From contig CAJNDS010002254.1 of NCBI GenBank assembly GCA_905221605.1, positions 446,032 through 510,031 of the forward strand: DNA of 64,000 nt, read 5' to 3'. Shown one piece after another: positions 53,207 to 64,000 of the stretch. This DNA comes from Symbiodinium natans. Lineage: Eukaryota; Sar; Dinophyceae; Suessiales; Symbiodiniaceae. The first letter of the stretch is position 1. Every line of letters begins with the position of its first letter. The position numbers and the translations under genes are program-made. A model generated the notes under the pieces. The model was given only the letters and a program-made list of their open reading frames with translations. It made no database searches and was not told where the DNA came from.

Positions 53207-53930
53207 CGATTCTAGTCTCGGGCTTCACCAGTTTTTTGCAAGAGCCTCGACACTGCAAGTGGGGGTGGGGGGGGGGGGCCCTTCAAGTCACCTGGGTACT
53301 CTTGTCATGACAACGCTCGAAGCAACAATGCCTACGGTTGAAACCCTGATTCACCAACATGTGTTGAAGAGACATTCCTCGTCCATGGCCGTGTAGCCAT
53401 GTTGGCATTCCTGTGCGGATGCTTCTCCGAACCAGCTGGAAACTGGGCTCTGTCACCGTCATTACATCGTCAACTGCGACCGGCACCGAAACCCTGAAAC
53501 TCAGCAGTTGCAGCAGGTGCAGGCACCCCCTGCGCTGATCGAGGACTTGCCACCCGGCTCAGAGGTCTTCCTGGGCCGTAGTAGCGGGCCCAAACTGGAT
53601 GCCTCAAGAGGATCATACTCGGCAACCTTTTGTTTTATCGCAACCCTTGTCTTTTGAAAGTGTGGAGCGGGATCCTTGGCCGCCTCCGGGCCAACCATTC
53701 GGCGCACAAAGCTTTCACTCTTCGAACCTTGGGGCAAACCCCGACATGCGATAAGACATGCTGGAGAATTCTGGGACCCCTATAGCTTCTGGGATCTCCT
53801 TGGTGAACCCCTTAGAACCACTTTGGAAATGCACCCCCCCCCCCCCCCGCCCCCCCCAGACACACAGCATGGGGTTACCCAAGTCGGGCCACTCAGGGTG
53901 AGGGAAGGAAGAAGGCTCCGCCGTTACGAT
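53207..53930. other. No supported gene
   Basis: A C-rich run (53,836-53,857) lies close to the start of the following triplicate repeat; otherwise nothing recognised. Confidence 0.45.
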
Positions 53931-54520
53931 GTCAACTGCAAAGCCCAGCTCAAGCCCAGATGCATCCCAGGAAACACCAGGTCGCGAAAGAACCGGCCAC
54001 ATACAGCGAGACCTACGTGGACGACACCGATTTGATAGCCGTCTATATTAAGCGAGTGCAAACTGCAAAGCCATGCCAGCGCAAGAGAAAGAGTGCTGTG
54101 GTTGAGAAGAAGCATGTAGGTGGAAGCCTCGGTAAGGTTGAACGACATGGCATTGGTTTGTTGTGCGGTGTCCAGATGCACTCACCCAAGGAAACACCAG
54201 GTTCTGAAAGAACCTGCCAGAAGCAGCGAGACCTACGTGGACTACGATTTGATGGCCGTCTATATTACTCGTAGCTGAGTGTCAGAGGGAACTCGTGCTG
54301 TGGTGAGGGAAGTAATTACGTGGAAGGTCTGGTAGGGTGGAGCAACTTGTCCTTGTTTCTTATTGCAGTGTCAACTGCAAAGCCCAGCTCAAGCCCAGAT
54401 GCACCCAAGGAAACACCCGGTTCTGAAAGAACCGGCCGCAAGCAGCGAGACTTACGCAGACGACCCAGATCTGATCGCCGTCTATATTAGTTGAGTGCAG
54501 GCTGCATACCCATGCCGGAG
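53931..54520. repeat. Three tandem copies of a ~220-bp unit with a conserved small hairpin
   Basis: Landmark GTTCTGAAAG or its variant lies at 53981, 54201 and 54420, a period of 219-220. Each copy carries a GAAACACC...GAAAGAACC segment, a CAGCGAGAC segment and a GCCGTCTATATTA segment; spacers contain GTGCTGTGGT. Copies differ by substitutions and small indels. Copies 2 and 3 form 8-bp hairpins with a GAA loop; copy 1 does not. Whether the unit is exon, structured RNA or a retroposed element cannot be decided here. Confidence 0.7.
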
Positions 54521-54553
54521 CAAGGCGCAGCCTGCACAACAGGGGGCCATGCC

Positions 54554-54677
54554 CTTGGTGGCCCAGTGGTACCCTGTACCCTCTACATTTTTTTCTGGTT
54601 ATGGGTTCCCTCATAATAAAGTAACCAACCCCCAAAAAAGGGTGTTTTTATTTTGATCTGCTTACTGGGCTACCAAG
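54554..54677. mobile_element. Small inverted-repeat element, family D
   Basis: The left end CTTGGTGGCCCAGTG is inverted at the right end (CTTGGTAGCCCAGTA on the other strand). It is about 124 bp, AT-rich inside and noncoding. Partial copies lie at 21166-21226 and near 56,848. Confidence 0.6.
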
Positions 54678-55140
54678 TCCCCCAAACTCATGGAGTAGTT
54701 CATGGGCTCCTCACAGATGTCAAACCCCACATGCCTACAGCCAGCTTCTCGCAACCTGAGTTCTTGAGTAGGGTGTCGCAGCGCATATGAACACGCAGGA
54801 GCAGGAGCCTGATTTTTTGAGTGTCTAAGTCGACGAAGCTTTTTTTTGCATGCCTCAAAATCTTGAGGGGCTCCCCACGCCTGCATCCTCGAAGAGTTGG
54901 AGGCGTCGGCTTCTCCTTCACAACCCTCGGCAACCAAAGCATCAAACCATACCAATATTCATAGGGCGAAACTAATTTATATATGTATACATATATATAT
55001 ATATAGATGTATATGTATATGTGTATATAGAGCACTTATGATATACTATGGACTTGAAGCCTCAATGGAACCTGCCCTGCACCCTTGCTGAAAGAAGCCT
55101 TCCGGGAGCATAATTCGGTTTCACCGTCGCCTCAGAGTCC
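54678..55140. other. No supported gene; TA microsatellite
   Basis: TA/TATG repeat at 54,984-55,030; nothing else recognised. Confidence 0.5.
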
Positions 55141-55142
55141 TA

Positions 55143-55252
55143 CCCTAAACCCTGAACCTTGAACCCTAAACCCTAAACCCTAAACCCTAAACCCTGAACC
55201 CTGAACCCTGAACCCTAAACCCTAAACCCTAAACCCTAGCCAAACCCTAAAT
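55143..55252 (-). repeat. Interstitial telomere-like array CCCTAAA/CCCTGAA
   Basis: About fifteen 7-base units, a mixture of CCCTAAA and CCCTGAA, in C-strand orientation. It is the longest regular telomere-like run in the window. Confidence 0.85.
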
Positions 55253-57585
55253 CCTCTTTGGACTCCAGCTGAGACGGCTTCCGAACTTTGGACTTGCGAA
55301 CTGTAGAGTGCCAAAATGCACCCGGTTTTAACTGGTCTCAGATACCCATATTTACATATCATCATCATCAGCATCATCATCATCATCATCACCATCGTCA
55401 TTGTTTTTTTAATATGATGATTGTTATTGTTACTATTATGATTATTCGTGTTGTATATCTTCTTTGTATATACTAGATATTGTATATTATATATTATCCA
55501 TTAGAAGTTATATATTATGTGTGTATATATATATATATTAGAGGCCGCCGAATGGCCCAGACCGTCTCTGCATACAAACTGCATGGGGGTGCTCCTTTCA
55601 TCTCAGGCCGCCAACCTGGCCTCCGACAACAGCCTGAAGCCCATAACCTGGCAAGCCTCATCCTCCCGGTACCGAAGGTTTAGGGTTTAGGGTTCAAGGT
55701 TTAGTGTTTACGGTTTAGGGTGACGGGTGAAGAGTTGCTCCTTCCATCCTGCCCACAGCGGCTCCGTTTCGGTTGTGCCCCTGGCACTGGCACAACGCCA
55801 AGGAATCGGTTTGTCTGATGGAGCGCTTAGCTAAACCGAAGCACGAGAGAGGCACGCTTTCTAACGAATACGGGTATGTCTTGTTAAGCACTGTCAAAAC
55901 TGATGGCCAGACATGAACCGACGGAACCCTATGAGGAACCCTTCTCGAGGTCGTTAGAGCCCCTTGGCCAGAAACTACCAGAGCCCTGGCCTGAAATCGA
56001 ACCATCTGGGGCGAATGCCTTCAGGCATGCGCTGAAGCTCGCTGCCTGGCGGATGCAAGTTGCGCAGGCCAGGGTCCGGACACCCTAAACCCTAACCCGG
56101 AACCCTTTAGTGAAGCCACAGCGGATAGGAGATTCTGCGAAGAGTTCGCCATGGAAGTCCTGTAAAAAGAGAGCTCACGCTTCAGCCGGGCAAGTGCAGG
56201 CTTCACTGTCGCCACCTTCCCCTTCGATTCGCGAAGGACCAAGCGCTGCTCGAGTATCTCTGAGATCGCCTCGAATCCTGCCCAGAGTCGGTTGCCAATA
56301 TCCACTAGTTAAGGCGTATATCGTTTGAATATACATCCTTTAACACACAAGTACGCCTGAATTAGGGGTATCGGGTTCCCTCTGTGCAACGGGCACCACT
56401 GCTGTGAATTAAAAGTTAATGTAAGCCTTACCCTCCACTGCCCAACGTGGAGCCGCTCGGTGCAGTTTCGTGCTCGTCCTGTCCCAGTTCCTGGCCCCAC
56501 AGGCCCAATCACCCAATCTGAAGCATCAACATGCGAGATGTCGTCGAGCCTTGTGGCACAAAGTTCTCCTGTCCCAGGGTCCCACTTTCGCAACTACCCT
56601 TTGTAAACCCTAAACCCAAACCCCTACCCCTGTCGCAGGACAGTGGCGCTAAAGTCGCAGGTGTCTGGGTCCAATGACTGGTCAGGCGGCGGGATTTCCC
56701 GGAATGGCCCTTGGCAACTAGGTAGGCCCTTGGGGTATTTCATGTTTTCCCTTCTTGGGTTTAAGAGGATCATATTTTTGGAATATTTTTCAGAGGGTTT
56801 TAGGGGCCATCCTCGGCAATGGCGACGTGTGGAAGGACGGCACTCCCTTGGTAGCCCAGTGATACCCTCTGCCTTTTGCTTTACTAGAGTTTTGCCCCCG
56901 GCCTTGTCTTCCATGAAGCCAAGAATTGTCCGTTTGAAATCTCGCACGTCTCCTCTGTCTCTAGGGTTCGACAACTCCTGTACCTCCTGCTGCCCGAGGA
57001 TGGAAGACAGGAGTGTTCACGCGGCACTATACCGAAAGCACCTCCTCGAAACCCTCAACCTCAGTGCAGAAGATGAGGGTTTTCCCAAATAGAAGTCACC
57101 CTGATACACCCCCAAAAATATTGTACAAGATCCTTGTTAGAAGGGTACCCCGATTGTCGGAAGCCCCCCCCCGAAGGCTACGAGTGCAAGCGCAAAGAGT
57201 GCTGTGGTTCGGCGACTTCCTCACCCACTTCCTCATCCACTTCCTCTGCGCCACCGACAACGCTTGCAATAGCGCGGCACAGGGCTCAGCCCATTGCACT
57301 CCTCTGTGTTCGGGTTATCCCCCACAAGATCCTCCAGAGGACGAGGCCGAGCCCAAAAGCGGGGATTAGGGCCGCTAGGGCTCTCTAGGGTTTCAAAAGC
57401 TGTGCAAGATTCGATTGAAGTCCACGGATCATCTTTCTGAGTCCTCTGAAGCATCGTAAGGAGCGGCACGCTCGGCGCCCTGCTTCTGAAGCTTTTGTAC
57501 ATAGCGCTTCCAGGTGTTGGGTGCCTCTAGCGCAGAGATGCACCAAAGGGGTTGCGACAAGTCTTTCGGAGGGTCTGCCTAGGTG
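55253..57585. other. No supported gene; CAT repeat and telomere-like words
   Basis: A (CAT)n tract lies at 55,355-55,394, a TA tract near 55,525 and a TTTAGGG patch at 55,678-55,720. A family D left end is near 56,848. No convincing exon was found. Confidence 0.5.
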
Positions 57586-57690
57586 TGGGGGCTTCCGAAT
57601 TTGGGTGTTGGAGTCCTTCAGTCTAAGGGGATCCTCCTACTTGTGGGTCTAATGATTTTAGGCGTCCCCTTTTTTCGTGAACCCCCATGT
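57586..57690 (+). mobile_element. Small inverted-repeat element, family A, copy 3
   Basis: It aligns with 36814-36916 from GGGGGCTTCCGAATTTGG through GGGGATCCTCCTA and GGGTCTAAT to TTTTTCGTGAACCCCC. Confidence 0.6.
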
Positions 57691-58536
57691 GAGGAAGAAG
57701 GCGTCTGAACCTTCAGATGCACGTTGCCCGGATGTCTTGCAAGTGTGGCTGCAACACGCGGCCCCACTTGTATCGCTAAAATCCCTGCAAAAAAACACGA
57801 AGCGCCGTGAAGTTGACGCCGTGCGCTGGGTCTTATCAGCCGAAGCCGTCGCAACGTCTTGCAAGTCTACAGCTCCTGCTAGCTTAAGGTTTCGGATTTT
57901 AGGGTTTTGGGAAACTTCCTGTAGCAGCAGATTGACGAACGCTCAGGCGCCTTCAGGCGCCTTCAGGCTGCAGCCGGATCTTGATATGCCCACCTCCCTG
58001 TCACGATTAAGCTTCCCAGATTCCGCAGGGTTGTCGAGCCTTCTCCAACTCAGCTGCCGTCCGCGCCCGCTGCAGCCGTTAAGGATTCAGTTGCACACAA
58101 GAGGTTAGCATCTTTAGCTTCCAGGGCAAACAGGGGAGCAGCCGTTAAGGACCCAAAAAAGAGGCGCTTTGACCGGTATCTGAGTTGTCCTGCCCACTGC
58201 CCCCAATGCAGTGAAGTGCTGGGCCATGGATGGTGAGCAGCTAGCAGAGCGTGCCTCCAGCACAGGCGCCATTACCAAGAATGTCTGAGACCCCCTAAAC
58301 CCTAAACCCTAAACCGCAGAAAAGTCATCAAGCGAAAGTCTCTTCAGGCAGGTGCCCTCCACCTCGGCCGAGGCGGCCTAGGCGGGACACTGGGGCACGG
58401 GATGTTCAGGGCGTTGCTTAGGAACTTTTTAGGGTTTGGACTTTTGGGGCCTCGCTACGCATGTTGAGAAGGTGCTGTGGGAACTTCCATGCCGACAGCT
58501 TGTGGAGAGTGGGCGGTAGATTTTCGTCTCTGACAT
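57691..58536. other. No supported gene
   Basis: An open frame at 57,677-58,108 begins inside the family A element and has no recognisable domain. A CCCTAAA patch lies at 58,294-58,316. Confidence 0.5.
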
Positions 58537-58638
58537 GGGGGATTACGAAGATAGGGGAGCCCTAATCTAGACCCCCAAATAGTAGGACTCCCATAAAATA
58601 GCCCCAATAAGGTACCCCTAATTTCGGAAACCCCAACA
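58537..58638 (-). mobile_element. Small inverted-repeat element, family A, copy 4 (reverse)
   Basis: On the minus strand it reads TTTCCGAAATTAGGGGTACC, GGGAGTCCTACTA, GGGGGTCTAGATTAGGG and CTTCGTAATCCCCC. It aligns with the other three copies and has related inverted tips. Confidence 0.65.
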
Positions 58639-59723
58639 ATCTCACCTAAACAGGCGGAAGCTGCTTGCCCTAAACACCCTAAACCCTGCCTGCGTGCGCG
58701 CTAGTTGTGAGAGCCGAAACCTCAACCCTAGAAGCCTAAACCCTAAACCTTCCGTCTAGCCCCGCAGTGCTGTGGCTAGTCGGGTGGCAAAAAATCACAA
58801 ACCCTCTGGTCTCCTTAGAGGGCCTCCGAAGTCAGGCCTGGCCGCGGCTCCCCTCCCAGTGTTACCTTGATCGGCTGCCACTTGAGCAGCAAGGGTTTGA
58901 GGGGCGTTCAGGGCTGTTTAGGGCTGAAAGGCGGGGCTCACTTGGAGGTTCATGGTACTTATTAACTATTAACCAATTAAATCTGTGCATATTACCCACT
59001 TGTAAGCCCCTTAAGTTCCCCAACCTTGTTATAAGTACACTTATACCATGAAGCTCCAAGCAGGGCAACTGCTAGCGCAAAGGTGCTATGTTCAAGAGGA
59101 GACCCGAAACCCTCTCAAAAGCACTCCGGCGCCGACTCAAGGTGCTAAAGGCTGAAAGGTCTCAAACCTCAATCTGAGAAAGTTTGCTCTCCGTTCTCCT
59201 GTCATGGACGCTGATGGTAGGCGTGCCCATTCCACGGAAGCCCCTTATGCTTTAGGATTCCTTGGCGCGACGGGAAGAGTCGAAATGCCCAAATCCTAGA
59301 AGCCACGCCAGATAAGTCACAAGGACACAACAGCGGTGACTGCAGCGATACTGGCCTGGCGGCTGCAGCTAAAGCTCTGAGAGAACAGCCCCCCGGACAA
59401 AGTTCAAGATTTTCACGGCATGCCTTTTGAGCATGGAACGGGCTTTCTTTGGTCTATCCTGCTGTGGTTTCATGAAAGGCTGCATGTTCAAAGATGGATT
59501 GATAGTGTGGCGGTGTGTCGTGCAGACGCTCACGGCAGGCATCGTCCATCACCAGTTCGAACCAAGACATCTGGTTCGCGGAGAATTGTAGAATGGCAGA
59601 AAGCTTGAACTGGTCAAAAGAGTTGTTAGGAAGACTGCAATACCACATTTGAAATGACCACTTGGATTCGCCTAGCTCCCGCAAGACCACCACCTGACAG
59701 CGAGAATGCGCTTCAGGTTTGCG
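58639..59723. other. No supported gene
   Basis: Scattered CCCTAAA words near 58,675-58,750; otherwise mixed sequence with no domain-bearing frame. Confidence 0.5.
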
Positions 59724-59754
59724 GTTAGGGTTTAGGGTTTAGGGTTTTTTTTAG
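59724..59754 (+). repeat. TTTAGGG repeats joined to oligo(T) at a retrotransposon 3' end
   Basis: The plus strand reads about three TTTAGGG units, then eight T, then the antisense of the retroelement. On the element strand this is coding sequence, A8, then CCCTAAA units. Confidence 0.8.
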
Positions 59755-60684
59755 GCTTGCCAGGCGCTGCCAACTGATGTGCTGAACATGGAAAATTTCC
59801 GGCTTGCGCGTAGGCGCAGTAGTCAGGGTATCGCCGAATTGGCTATCAGATCTAAAAAATTGTATGAGTCCCAAAAAATCCCGCCGCCTTTCAGGCATGG
59901 CGTGGTGGTCTAAATGGTGTTGGTAACATCTTACTGCTTCCTTTGAAACTAATTCATACCAATACCTTGCGGGGTGGCCCCTTGATTTCGACTTGGTGAA
60001 TGTTATCCTATCTTTGAATCCAGGGGAGAAAACTACGTGATGCATCGGTTGGTTCGGCGGGGTAGTCAATGATTTGAGCAGCAGTTGAAACTGCTGTTTT
60101 TGTATGGTTTGCGAAGGGATAAATGGCCTGCCAGCTGTTCGCCACACTTTTACATTAGGGATTCGGGAATAGTACGAGTGTTTGATGCCTAACGCTCTTC
60201 GCAGGTGCCTGAAGTACCAACCATGTATGTTACGGAAATGTTGCTTGTCTAAAGAGCATGTGGCTAGAGAGTAAGTGTAGATTGGGAGAATGGCGGAGTG
60301 GAAGATACGAGATTTAGCTCTTTTGGGGAGTTTACAGTTCCATACATGATACAACTTTGAGAATGCGGCTTCTGCTTTGCTTTTTCTAAATGTGATGGCA
60401 ATTTTTGGCGGGGTAGTCCCGGAGATCTGTGTCCCCAAATATTTAGCCGAGGTGGTCGTGGGAACGGCTGCACCATCCGAAAAACAAATTGTTGTGGCGG
60501 AGTAGTCATTGACTAAGAGTTCTGTTTTTTCCTTATTCAACTCTAAGCCGTACAGGGATGCTTCTACCTGTACAGCGTGCAGCATCTCCTGTAATTGATG
60601 GGTAGTAACCGCCATTAAGACCGTGTCATCGGCATATTCCATATCATAAACTGGTTTACCTACTGACCAAGTGAAGATCTCCAG
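59755..60684 (-). pseudogene. Non-LTR retrotransposon reverse-transcriptase fragment (5' and 3' truncated)
   Basis: The open frame runs leftward from 60684 (TAG just upstream). It contains KPVYDMEYADDTVLMA, the YADD active site of reverse transcriptase. Next come LYGLELNKEKTELLV and SAKYLGTQISG, the usual palm-to-thumb sequence of LINE-type enzymes. After that come the connection region (FHSAILPIYTYSLATCSLDK; FRHLRRALGIKHSYYSRI) and a long C-terminal part. The fingers and the earlier half of the enzyme are absent, as is any endonuclease. At the 3' end the frame runs straight into A8 and telomere-like repeats, which supply the stop, so the transcript was probably cut short before its natural end. 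It would be inactive. Confidence 0.75.
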
Positions 60685-63600
60685 CTAATGTCCTATTTTT
60701 TGGGGGGCATGCTGTGGAAACCTGCTTCCCAAGGTGAACAAAGATCTGCAGATTGCAGCCTGGCCGACTTAATGACTCCCCGTCCACCCATGTGCGGTTT
60801 TCTTGCAGCTCCCGGCTTAGTGTCTGCTGACGCGACTCAAGCATCCATATGGGGCTTCCAAATTAGGATTGTACCCTTTTGTTGCGGGGGGGGGGGGGGG
60901 GGGGGGGGTTCCTGCAATAAGGATGTATACTATTTTTTGGGCAGCCCGATTTGAGGAAAACGCTTAGATTACTTGCTCCATGCTTGCTCTGAAAAAACAT
61001 GTAAGGACGCTCTTGCGAGCTGACATCATACATCCCGCACCTCCGCGCGCGACTTGGCCAGCTCCATTCTTTCAGCAAGGTCCCCACGGAGGAAGTACAG
61101 GTACTTATCCCAAAAGACGACAGGCCTTTTTGTAGGAACCTCAGAAAGGGCACACCGAAATACCATGTCCTCCGGAGCTCACATGGCCCCGCCTTCACAG
61201 CGCTTGCACAGCCGAGGAGTGAGTGATACGAACGGGATGAAGCACTTCTGGGAGGTATTTGCCAGCAAGTAGTCGATGGCACGACTCGGCATCGTGACAT
61301 CCTGAGGCCCGCATTCAGAAGAGAAAGGAGTGAAGATGCCTGTGCGCATCACCCGAGAATGTCGGAGACTTGTGTTCCAGGCATGGGCCGCGCAGGGCAT
61401 CTGGGACACGCTGCCATGGACATCACACAAGGATGACGTATGGAAACTTGGCCGAATTTGTGTTCGGCCTGGTTAAGCGATGGTTCGCTTTCGGTTTTGT
61501 ATACAGTGCCGGGTAGCAGGTGGCCTTGGCTTTTTGTTTGTGTTAAGGGTGCCCCACAAAAATACCAATGGACTAAGGAATCCGACTGGGCGCTGCACCA
61601 TGGCGTTTGTCCTCCACCGCGTGCCCCAACACAGCCACGAGCCCTTGCAAGTCTGATACTCTTCCAGCCCAATTGTCCTACCCATGGGACGCCTCACAAG
61701 ACTCGTGGCTTTGAGCTGCGCGCCATGCAGCTCAAAGCTGCCAGGCCATCAGCAGGGTAAGCCTAAGAGGTCAGAGACATGTTGCACGCCCTTGGCACGC
61801 CCATGAGAAAGCACAGGGGGCCTTGGTGAAGCACTGCTTAGTCTTTTGCAGGGTACATGGGGTACATACCTAGGCCGCAGCCCGCACTCTGCCTCGAATG
61901 CATATTGCATGGCTACTCTCCTGCGAGAGATCCTTTGTAGACGCCAGGCAAATCATAGAGCCTTCATTGAGACCCTTGCAACCTACGGTGCACCGGTGCA
62001 GAATTTGCTCGTGAGAAGCCACGCGGTAGGTCGAAGCTGCACAGCACCTGAGAAGGGTTGGCCCTTCTCAGTGCTTCTCGGTAGGTGAAGTACCCTGGGA
62101 ACCGCCGTGCGTCCTGGATGGTAAAGGCGCAGGAAATGTTTGGAAGTTTGTAATTCGCTGTTCTTGCTCAGACTGGAATAATGGTAGCTCACACCCTTCC
62201 TCAGATGCAGAGAGCGTTTCAGCAGCCGAACCCATGTTGATACACACCTCTTGAACGTTTGACATGAGGAGTGCCGATGTGCGTTCAGCAGGCGGTCTGA
62301 GGAACGTCACGACGAGGGACCTTCGAAGGGCAGTTGAGACGAGATCCTGGATTGTGAGAAAGGTGCTCGACATGCCAGTGCGCACTACTTGAGGCAGCAT
62401 GCAGCTACATCTTCGAGGGTGCAGAGGTAGATGTGCTGGGGCTTGCTCTTCGATAAGCTGAGGGTCAGCATCCCAGCATTGCAGGCATGGATTTTTGTGC
62501 CGACGGCCCAGGCTTCGCTGCACCGTCGCATAGCCCTGGCGGCCAGGAGAAGGGCCCAAAGCCGTGCCTCTTCAGCCTCTTGCGCCCTACACCTTATTGC
62601 AGACTCTGCAGACACCCAGCCGGGTGCTACAAAGGCCTAACAAGTGCAAGTCGCCCATCAGCCCATCCACCGCCTTTTTTCCATCGGGCCGAGGTCAATG
62701 CTGCACCTCCGAGCTTGACGAGAGATCGGGCCCCGTTAGCTGTCTTGTGAAGTTTTCAGAAGACGTCTCCCTCTGAAAGCCCCTCCCGCTGGAGCTGATC
62801 GCCTCTGAAATTCGGAGAAAATGTTGGAGAATGAGGCGCTTTGCACATTTTGCACGAGGCAAACGGATGTTGAAGCGGTATCACCTAGGCAAATGTTTAG
62901 AAGTTATTTGGCACCCAGGACTGGCACAGCAGTAAGTTGCATGAGCCTTGCCGGACTTTGCGGAAAAGAGGACTTGTGAAAGTCTTTGTGGCAACCTTTG
63001 ACGTGAGCAGCTTGCTGCTCCTCTCATCCTGCTAGTGGATGTCCCTACAAAGAAGTCACGTGACTTCATGACAGGTCCGACGCCGCTCCGTGAGCGGCCG
63101 CAAGCCAATCGTCGTAGGTGAAGGTTTCTTTGCCCTGCTGCCACAATGCAAAAATTAGCCTCAACTTATTGAAAGGCGTGTTGTGGCTGCAACTTTGCTC
63201 CACGTTTGCAGCAGCACACTTCTCAGCATTGCAAGACGATTCGGACGAGCTGTAGTCCAGCACACAATGACCATAGACCGGGAATCAGGTCTGTAGATAC
63301 CTCCGAATCAGCACAGAGTGTTAAGCATGCGCGGCTCAAAGTGATCAATGCTGTGCCGTCTGCTCGGATACGTCTTAGCAGTTCTTGGCAGGCTATATTT
63401 GAGAGCTTCCTTCAGGTTGAGTTAAACCCAGCGCAGAAGGAGGAAGTTGCCCTTGGTTGCCCAAGGACTCATCTCAAGCACCTGTCACGCAAAGGGCACT
63501 CTCAATGGCTCGCAGAAAGACTTGTAGCACTTCTTGTAGCGTGCAACACCTTGCCTTCCAAGTGAGGTAGCTGGGCGAACATGTTTTGGTATATGAAGCC

Positions 63601-64000
63601 GCGTTTGAAAACCCGACTCTTTCACCTCGCTTCCCAACCCAGGCCTTCACCCGTGACAATGCGGCACGTCGCCGCACTGTGCAGATGCTCCATTGGCAAT
63701 CAGTCACGCACATCCATTTAGACTTGCTTTCGGGGCGACAGTTGCAGACTACTTCGCTGCTTCCGTGGCTGAGCGCTCACAGAGGTGTCCCAGGTCTGGG
63801 CCGATGAAAGCACCGGCACACGAGGTTCGGGCAATCGCCAGGATCAGAGCAGAGGCACTTGGTCCAAATGCTGAAAGCGTAGCCACTTTTTAACCATTTA
63901 CCCGTGTGAGGTCGGACTCGTGGCTTCGTTTTGACACATCCTTTTTGGAGCAGTTTCGGGCAAGGGTTCCCTCCCAAGCTCCTGATTCGGCCGGTAGTTG
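60685..64000. other. No supported gene; 23-base G-run
   Basis: A G-run lies at 60886-60908. Minus-strand frames at about 61,180-61,430 and 62,070-62,560 and plus-strand frames at about 63,206-63,890 are open, but I cannot find a domain or a consistent exon pattern in them. Confidence 0.5.

Noticed and set aside
61846-63893. Several 60-160-codon frames near the right edge
   Set aside because: No motif, no exon chain, and frames overlap on both strands; not supported as genes.

Overview
This window is a mosaic of two unlike DNAs. Positions 1 to about 14,745 are AT-rich, gene-dense and intronless. They carry the right-hand part of an integrated polinton-like virus (PLV). Its genes are an A32-type packaging ATPase (cut by the window edge), an S74-chaperone fibre protein, a double-jelly-roll major capsid protein, a lipase-like protein, a penton protein, five small virion-type or DNA-binding proteins, a 1,343-residue polymerase-helicase fusion and a retrovirus-type integrase. 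Every gene that lies wholly inside the window is open from start to stop.

From about 14,750 to 64,000 the DNA is GC-richer, gene-poor and repeat-rich. The best host guess is a dinoflagellate, close to Symbiodiniaceae or Polarella. The reasons are TTTAGGG-type telomere motifs scattered throughout, a protein fragment with an FVSHQW...PDPDSQQL signature that I associate with large dinoflagellate families, 'LLEAGADKD' ankyrin repeats split over short exons, a retroposon fragment, and very many small inverted-repeat elements. The species cannot be named from this sequence alone.

Layout of the virus: packaging ATPase (+), fibre/MCP/64-aa protein/lipase (all -), then a rightward block of penton, two acidic or coiled proteins, two paralogous 'LRPT' proteins, a zinc-finger protein, polymerase-helicase and integrase. 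Perfect or near-perfect hairpins occupy most intergenic spacers, often touching the stop codon, and TATATA motifs lie within about 20 bases of many start codons. This looks like a compact transcription code resembling the hairpin 3'-end rule known from Mimivirus. The element may therefore be transcribed by the apparatus of a co-infecting giant virus (inference). The helicase Walker A lysine is replaced by asparagine, so replication activity of this copy is in doubt.

Layout of the host part: degenerate telomere-like repeats in head-to-head orientation at the virus/host border (14.76-15.08 kb); a two-exon host gene whose intron is almost wholly a 34-bp minisatellite (15.6-17.05 kb); long stretches with no gene I can support (17-42 kb), holding microsatellites, small inverted-repeat elements, an AT-rich minisatellite and a 4 x 241-bp array of giant hairpins (37.3-39.1 kb); a broken ankyrin gene (43 kb); the FVSHQW gene (48 kb); exons of an unknown gene (49.4-50.4 kb); an ankyrin gene in exon pieces (52-53 kb); a 220-bp triplicate repeat (54 kb); and a retrotransposon 3' fragment joined through oligo(T) to TTTAGGG repeats (59.7-60.7 kb).
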